DNA of 8,505 bases from JBGTKH01 sp041744735 (GTDB lineage Bacteria > Planctomycetota > Planctomycetia > Pirellulales > Pirellulaceae): positions 1 to 8,505 of the forward strand of contig JBGTKH010000206.1 in NCBI GenBank assembly GCA_041744735.1. Direction: 5' to 3'. The notes beneath the pieces are model-generated. The model did not search any database. It was not told where the DNA came from and saw only the letters and a list, made by a program, of their open reading frames with translations. The position numbers were made by a program, and so were the translations under genes. Numbering within the stretch: position 1 is the first letter of the stretch; each line of letters starts with the position of its first letter. Shown here one piece after another: positions 6,684-8,505 of this stretch.

Positions 6684-7031
6684 ATGAGTGCACCGGCTGG
6701 TCATCTCCCGCTGGAAGTCGACGTGCAGTCCGTAAAGTCGATGATGGACAAGGCGGCGGATTTTCTCTTGCTCGATTGCCGCGAGTTGGACGAGTTCAAT
6801 CACGTCCACATCGCCGGTTCGACGTTTATCCCGATGGGGCAAATCCCATCACGAATCGACGAACTGCACGCACATCGAAATCAGCGCATCGTGGTCCACT
6901 GCCACCACGGCGGCCGCAGTTTGCAAGTCGCTCATTGGTTACGCGGCCAGGGTTTCGACCACGTGCAGAGCATGACGGGCGGTATCGACGCCTGGTCGCT
7001 GGAGATTGACCCGAAATTGCCGCGATACTAA
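6684..7031 (+). CDS. Single-domain rhodanese-like protein
   Basis: Encodes 115 residues, the normal size of a single-domain rhodanese of the GlpE/PspE kind. These proteins carry a persulfide on an active-site Cys and pass sulfane sulfur to cyanide, thiols or other acceptors. The sequence shows the family N-terminal signature LLLDCRELDEFNHVHIAGS (28-46), the proline after it (Pro50), and the active-site loop CHHGGRS with Cys73 and Arg78, fitting CxxGxR. The late MTGGIDAW (97-104) is also typical. No signal peptide is seen, so it is probably cytosolic. I chose the ATG at 6684 because GAGG (6672-6675) lies 8 nt upstream; an in-frame ATG at 6636 would add 16 residues unlike the family. The natural acceptor cannot be read from the sequence. 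It is divergent from cca and more than 2.4 kb from cysI, so a link with sulfite reduction is unproven. Confidence 0.92.
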   Translation: MSAPAGHLPLEVDVQSVKSMMDKAADFLLLDCRELDEFNHVHIAGSTFIPMGQIPSRIDELHAHRNQRIVVHCHHGGRSLQVAHWLRGQGFDHVQSMTGGIDAWSLEIDPKLPRY

Positions 7032-7032
7032 A

Positions 7033-7055
7033 GTTCGCGCAGCAGAGTCGCGAGT
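7033..7055 (+). terminator. Weak candidate terminator after rhodanese
   Basis: TCGCG (7035-7039) pairs with CGCGA (7049-7053), with two possible extra G-T pairs outside and a 9-nt loop. It begins 2 nt after the stop codon and is followed by TGTTTC. The short stem and poor T-run make it a weak call. Confidence 0.25.
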
Positions 7056-7145
7056 GTTTCATGTCGGCCCAGAGGCTGGCTAACTGACTACAAGCCCATG
7101 CGCAGCCGGCATGAAAAGACTCCTAACCCCATTTTGCACGTCCCC

Positions 7146-7175
7146 TTGAACACTACTGCCTGCTTCACCTATAAA
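7146..7175 (+). promoter_or_regulatory. Promoter of the tRNA-Leu gene
   Basis: TTGAAC (7146-7151) and TATAAA (7170-7175) match the sigma-70 -35 and -10 hexamers at four and five of six positions, with an 18-nt spacer. Transcription would begin around 7182, only a few bases before the mature tRNA 5' end at 7186. This is the clearest promoter in the window. Confidence 0.65.
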
Positions 7176-7185
7176 TCTGAAACCT

Positions 7186-7269
7186 GCGGGTGTGGCGGAA
7201 TTGGCAGACGCGCAAGATTCAGGTTCTTGTTCCCGAAAGGGAGTGGAGGTTCAACTCCTCTCATCCGCA
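7186..7269 (+). tRNA. tRNA-Leu, anticodon CAG
   Basis: An 84-nt class II tRNA that folds completely. The acceptor stem pairs GCGGGTG with CATCCGC (one G-T pair). The D-stem is GCG/CGC, with GG in the D-loop. The anticodon stem CAAGA/TCTTG holds the loop TTCAGGT, so the anticodon is CAG (7220-7222) and reads CUG. A long variable arm (TCCC-GAAA-GGGA) marks it as Leu or Ser. The T-arm is GGAGG/CCTCT with loop TTCAACT. The discriminator base is A (7269), as expected for Leu. The bases after it are CTTT, so CCA is not encoded and must be added by the CCA enzyme. No integrase or duplicated 3' end is seen nearby. Confidence 0.97.
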
Positions 7270-7342
7270 CTTTGGTTAAGTCTCGCCGAATCAAGAATGG
7301 CGTTGCCGTTGAATTCGCTTGGGTACCTGCTTTCAGCCAGTC

Positions 7343-7370
7343 GAAGTCTTGCGACTTCAGCTACGGTTTT
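7343..7370 (-). repeat. Second, partial copy of the REP-like repeat
   Basis: These 28 bases match 4560-4587 at 23 positions in the same orientation, and all five differences are transitions. The perfect hairpin GAAGTC-TTGC-GACTTC (7343-7358) forms the core. The outer CTACG arm is present, but its partner on the other side is missing, so this is a half or degraded unit. The TAG stop of the sialidase-like gene (7363-7361) lies within the repeat. The hairpin could also help end transcription of that gene or of the tRNA. Confidence 0.65.
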
Positions 7371-8505
7371 GAAACGCCCTCGATCAATGCCTCAATGTCC
7401 GCCAGCGGAACTCGCAGCAATTCGGTTTGCAGCTTGTTCCGCGAATAGGCAATGTACAGGTGCCCGGCATGCTCGATCGCGTGCGGATACTGCAGTGAGG
7501 CCACGCCGGAGCGGAACCGGTTACGCATGCCTGGCGAGGCGATGGCTTCATGTTCCGGCGGAGTGGGAATGTCGAGCCGTGCCAGATTTGTGAACGTACG
7601 TCCGTCGCGACTGGCGGCCAAGTGCAATTCGCGGCGGCCCACTTTCGGATTGGCGTTCAGCACCAGCACTCTTACGCCACTGCTGGTTTGCTCCGAAAAC
7701 AGTTTGCTGGTGGCGTTTGGAAAGTTAGTCATCACGGGCTTGCCCCACGTGCGGCCGTTATCGTGCGACGTGGAATGAAACAGTCGCTGTGATCCGCCGT
7801 TGTCGCGGTACAAGGCAAACAAGGAATCGTCCGGCAGCGGCCAGAAGATCGGCTCGTCCGGGCGAAAGCCTTCTACCTCGCCGAACTGAACCACGGGGAA
7901 CTCGCGCCAATCATCCAGCCGCTGGACGCCGCCGATCAGCACCGACACATTGAAGCGCGCATCGCGCCGCGAAAGTATCCAGTCTCCCGTCGCCAGCTTC
8001 TGCGGTGAAAAGTTGTTGATGGCGTTGTCGTAGATTTTCTGCTTAAACCGCCAACGCCCGCTTGCTTCGTCCCAGTCATAGGCCAGCAGTTCCAGTTCCT
8101 TGTCGACCCCGAACGCGCCCTTTCCTTTGAAGTGCGCCGCCAGCGCCAGCAACTCACCGTCGCGGACCCACAAGCCGCGCGCAATGAACGCATACGGGGC
8201 TTCGGGCACGCCCGTCACCGAGCCCGATGCCTGCCAATGCATCCCATCGTCGCTGACCGAAAACCGCACCTCCTGCGTCGGCCAATCTTCCACTTCAGGC
8301 CCGTCGCTCCAAATGCACCAGAAGCGCCCGCCGAAGTGCGCGAGGTAGTTGTGCAACTCGAACCGCAGATCGGTCGGCAATGGATTTTGCTTGTTCATTC
8401 CTTTCGGATTCCGCGTCGCCCGGCTGACCACGGCATGCTCGCCCTTCAACACAGGCAGCGTCGCGTAATCGATCATCGCCGGATCGGTGCCCGAGCCGGG
8501 GAGAT
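7361..8505 (-). CDS. Sialidase/BNR (Asp-box) family protein, 5' end outside window
   Basis: The frame is open to the window edge. Nine more codons (LPGSGTDPA) precede the first in-window Met at 8476, so the true start, and probably a signal peptide, lie outside. From that Met 371 residues are visible. Asp-box motifs of the six-bladed beta-propeller appear: SDDGMHW (75-81), a perfect SHDNGRTW (237-244) and a degenerate SRDGRTF (289-295). The C-terminal QYPHAIEHAGHLYIAYSR (329-346) resembles the end of sialidase-like propellers. Known sialidases cleave terminal sialic acids, but the FRIP-type N-terminal motif is not seen and the catalytic triad cannot be confirmed here, so the substrate is open; many planctomycete members are uncharacterised secreted proteins. 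The coding end ...GVSKP-stop falls inside the repeat at 7343-7370. The gene is read towards the tRNA gene. Confidence 0.85.
   Translation of the reverse strand, partial: LPGSGTDPAMIDYATLPVLKGEHAVVSRATRNPKGMNKQNPLPTDLRFELHNYLAHFGGRFWCIWSDGPEVEDWPTQEVRFSVSDDGMHWQASGSVTGVPEAPYAFIARGLWVRDGELLALAAHFKGKGAFGVDKELELLAYDWDEASGRWRFKQKIYDNAINNFSPQKLATGDWILSRRDARFNVSVLIGGVQRLDDWREFPVVQFGEVEGFRPDEPIFWPLPDDSLFALYRDNGGSQRLFHSTSHDNGRTWGKPVMTNFPNATSKLFSEQTSSGVRVLVLNANPKVGRRELHLAASRDGRTFTNLARLDIPTPPEHEAIASPGMRNRFRSGVASLQYPHAIEHAGHLYIAYSRNKLQTELLRVPLADIEALIEGVSKP

Noticed and set aside
2520..7031. A sulfur-metabolism operon linking cysI and the rhodanese gene
   Set aside because: They are separated by three genes on the opposite strand and cannot share a transcript; only a thematic link remains.
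7186..7370. tRNA-Leu as the attachment site of an integrated element
   Set aside because: No integrase, no duplicated tRNA 3' end and no change in gene character follow; the repeat at 7343-7370 does not match the tRNA.

Overview
The window looks like a piece of a planctomycete chromosome, probably from the Pirellulales group. This is inferred from the gene mix: an exported HEAT-repeat protein, an Asp-box sialidase-like protein, a small lysine-rich coiled-coil protein, moderately high GC, several starts with weak Shine-Dalgarno sites, and dispersed palindromic repeats at gene ends. No database search was possible, so the assignment is provisional.

Layout, left to right. A secreted HEAT-like protein (155-1318, +) converges on folD (1348-2226, -), with a small hairpin between their stops. 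A 293-bp divergent spacer (2227-2519) separates folD from a sulfite reductase hemoprotein gene of the CysI/SiR type (2520-4253, +). A leftward cluster follows, in transcription order: a CCA-adding enzyme (cca, 6527-5232), a four-helix CopD-like membrane protein (5106-4510) and a 56-residue coiled-coil protein (4468-4298). Diverging from cca is a single-domain rhodanese (6684-7031, +). Next come a tRNA-Leu(CAG) gene (7186-7269, +) with a good sigma-70-type promoter, and the C-terminal part of a sialidase/BNR-family protein (7361 to the window edge, -) whose start lies outside.

Most genes are housekeeping or core metabolism: one-carbon folate chemistry (FolD), assimilatory sulfur reduction (CysI/SiR) and tRNA 3'-end maturation (Cca). 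The tRNA-Leu gene does not encode its CCA tail, so it would be a substrate of the nearby cca product. The rhodanese and the sulfite reductase both touch sulfur chemistry, but they are not in one operon and a joint role is not supported.

I found no convincing new multi-gene system, mobile element, CRISPR array or defence locus. The most interesting signal is a palindromic repeat family. One 47-bp copy (4536-4582) lies inside the 3' end of the CopD-like gene and is translated as part of its C-terminal tail. A partial copy in the same orientation (7343-7370) overlaps the end of the sialidase-like gene and supplies its stop codon. An unrelated strong palindrome (6547-6576) sits between cca and the rhodanese gene, and a pseudoknot-like pair of interleaved inverted repeats (2324-2360) lies in the folD/cysI spacer.
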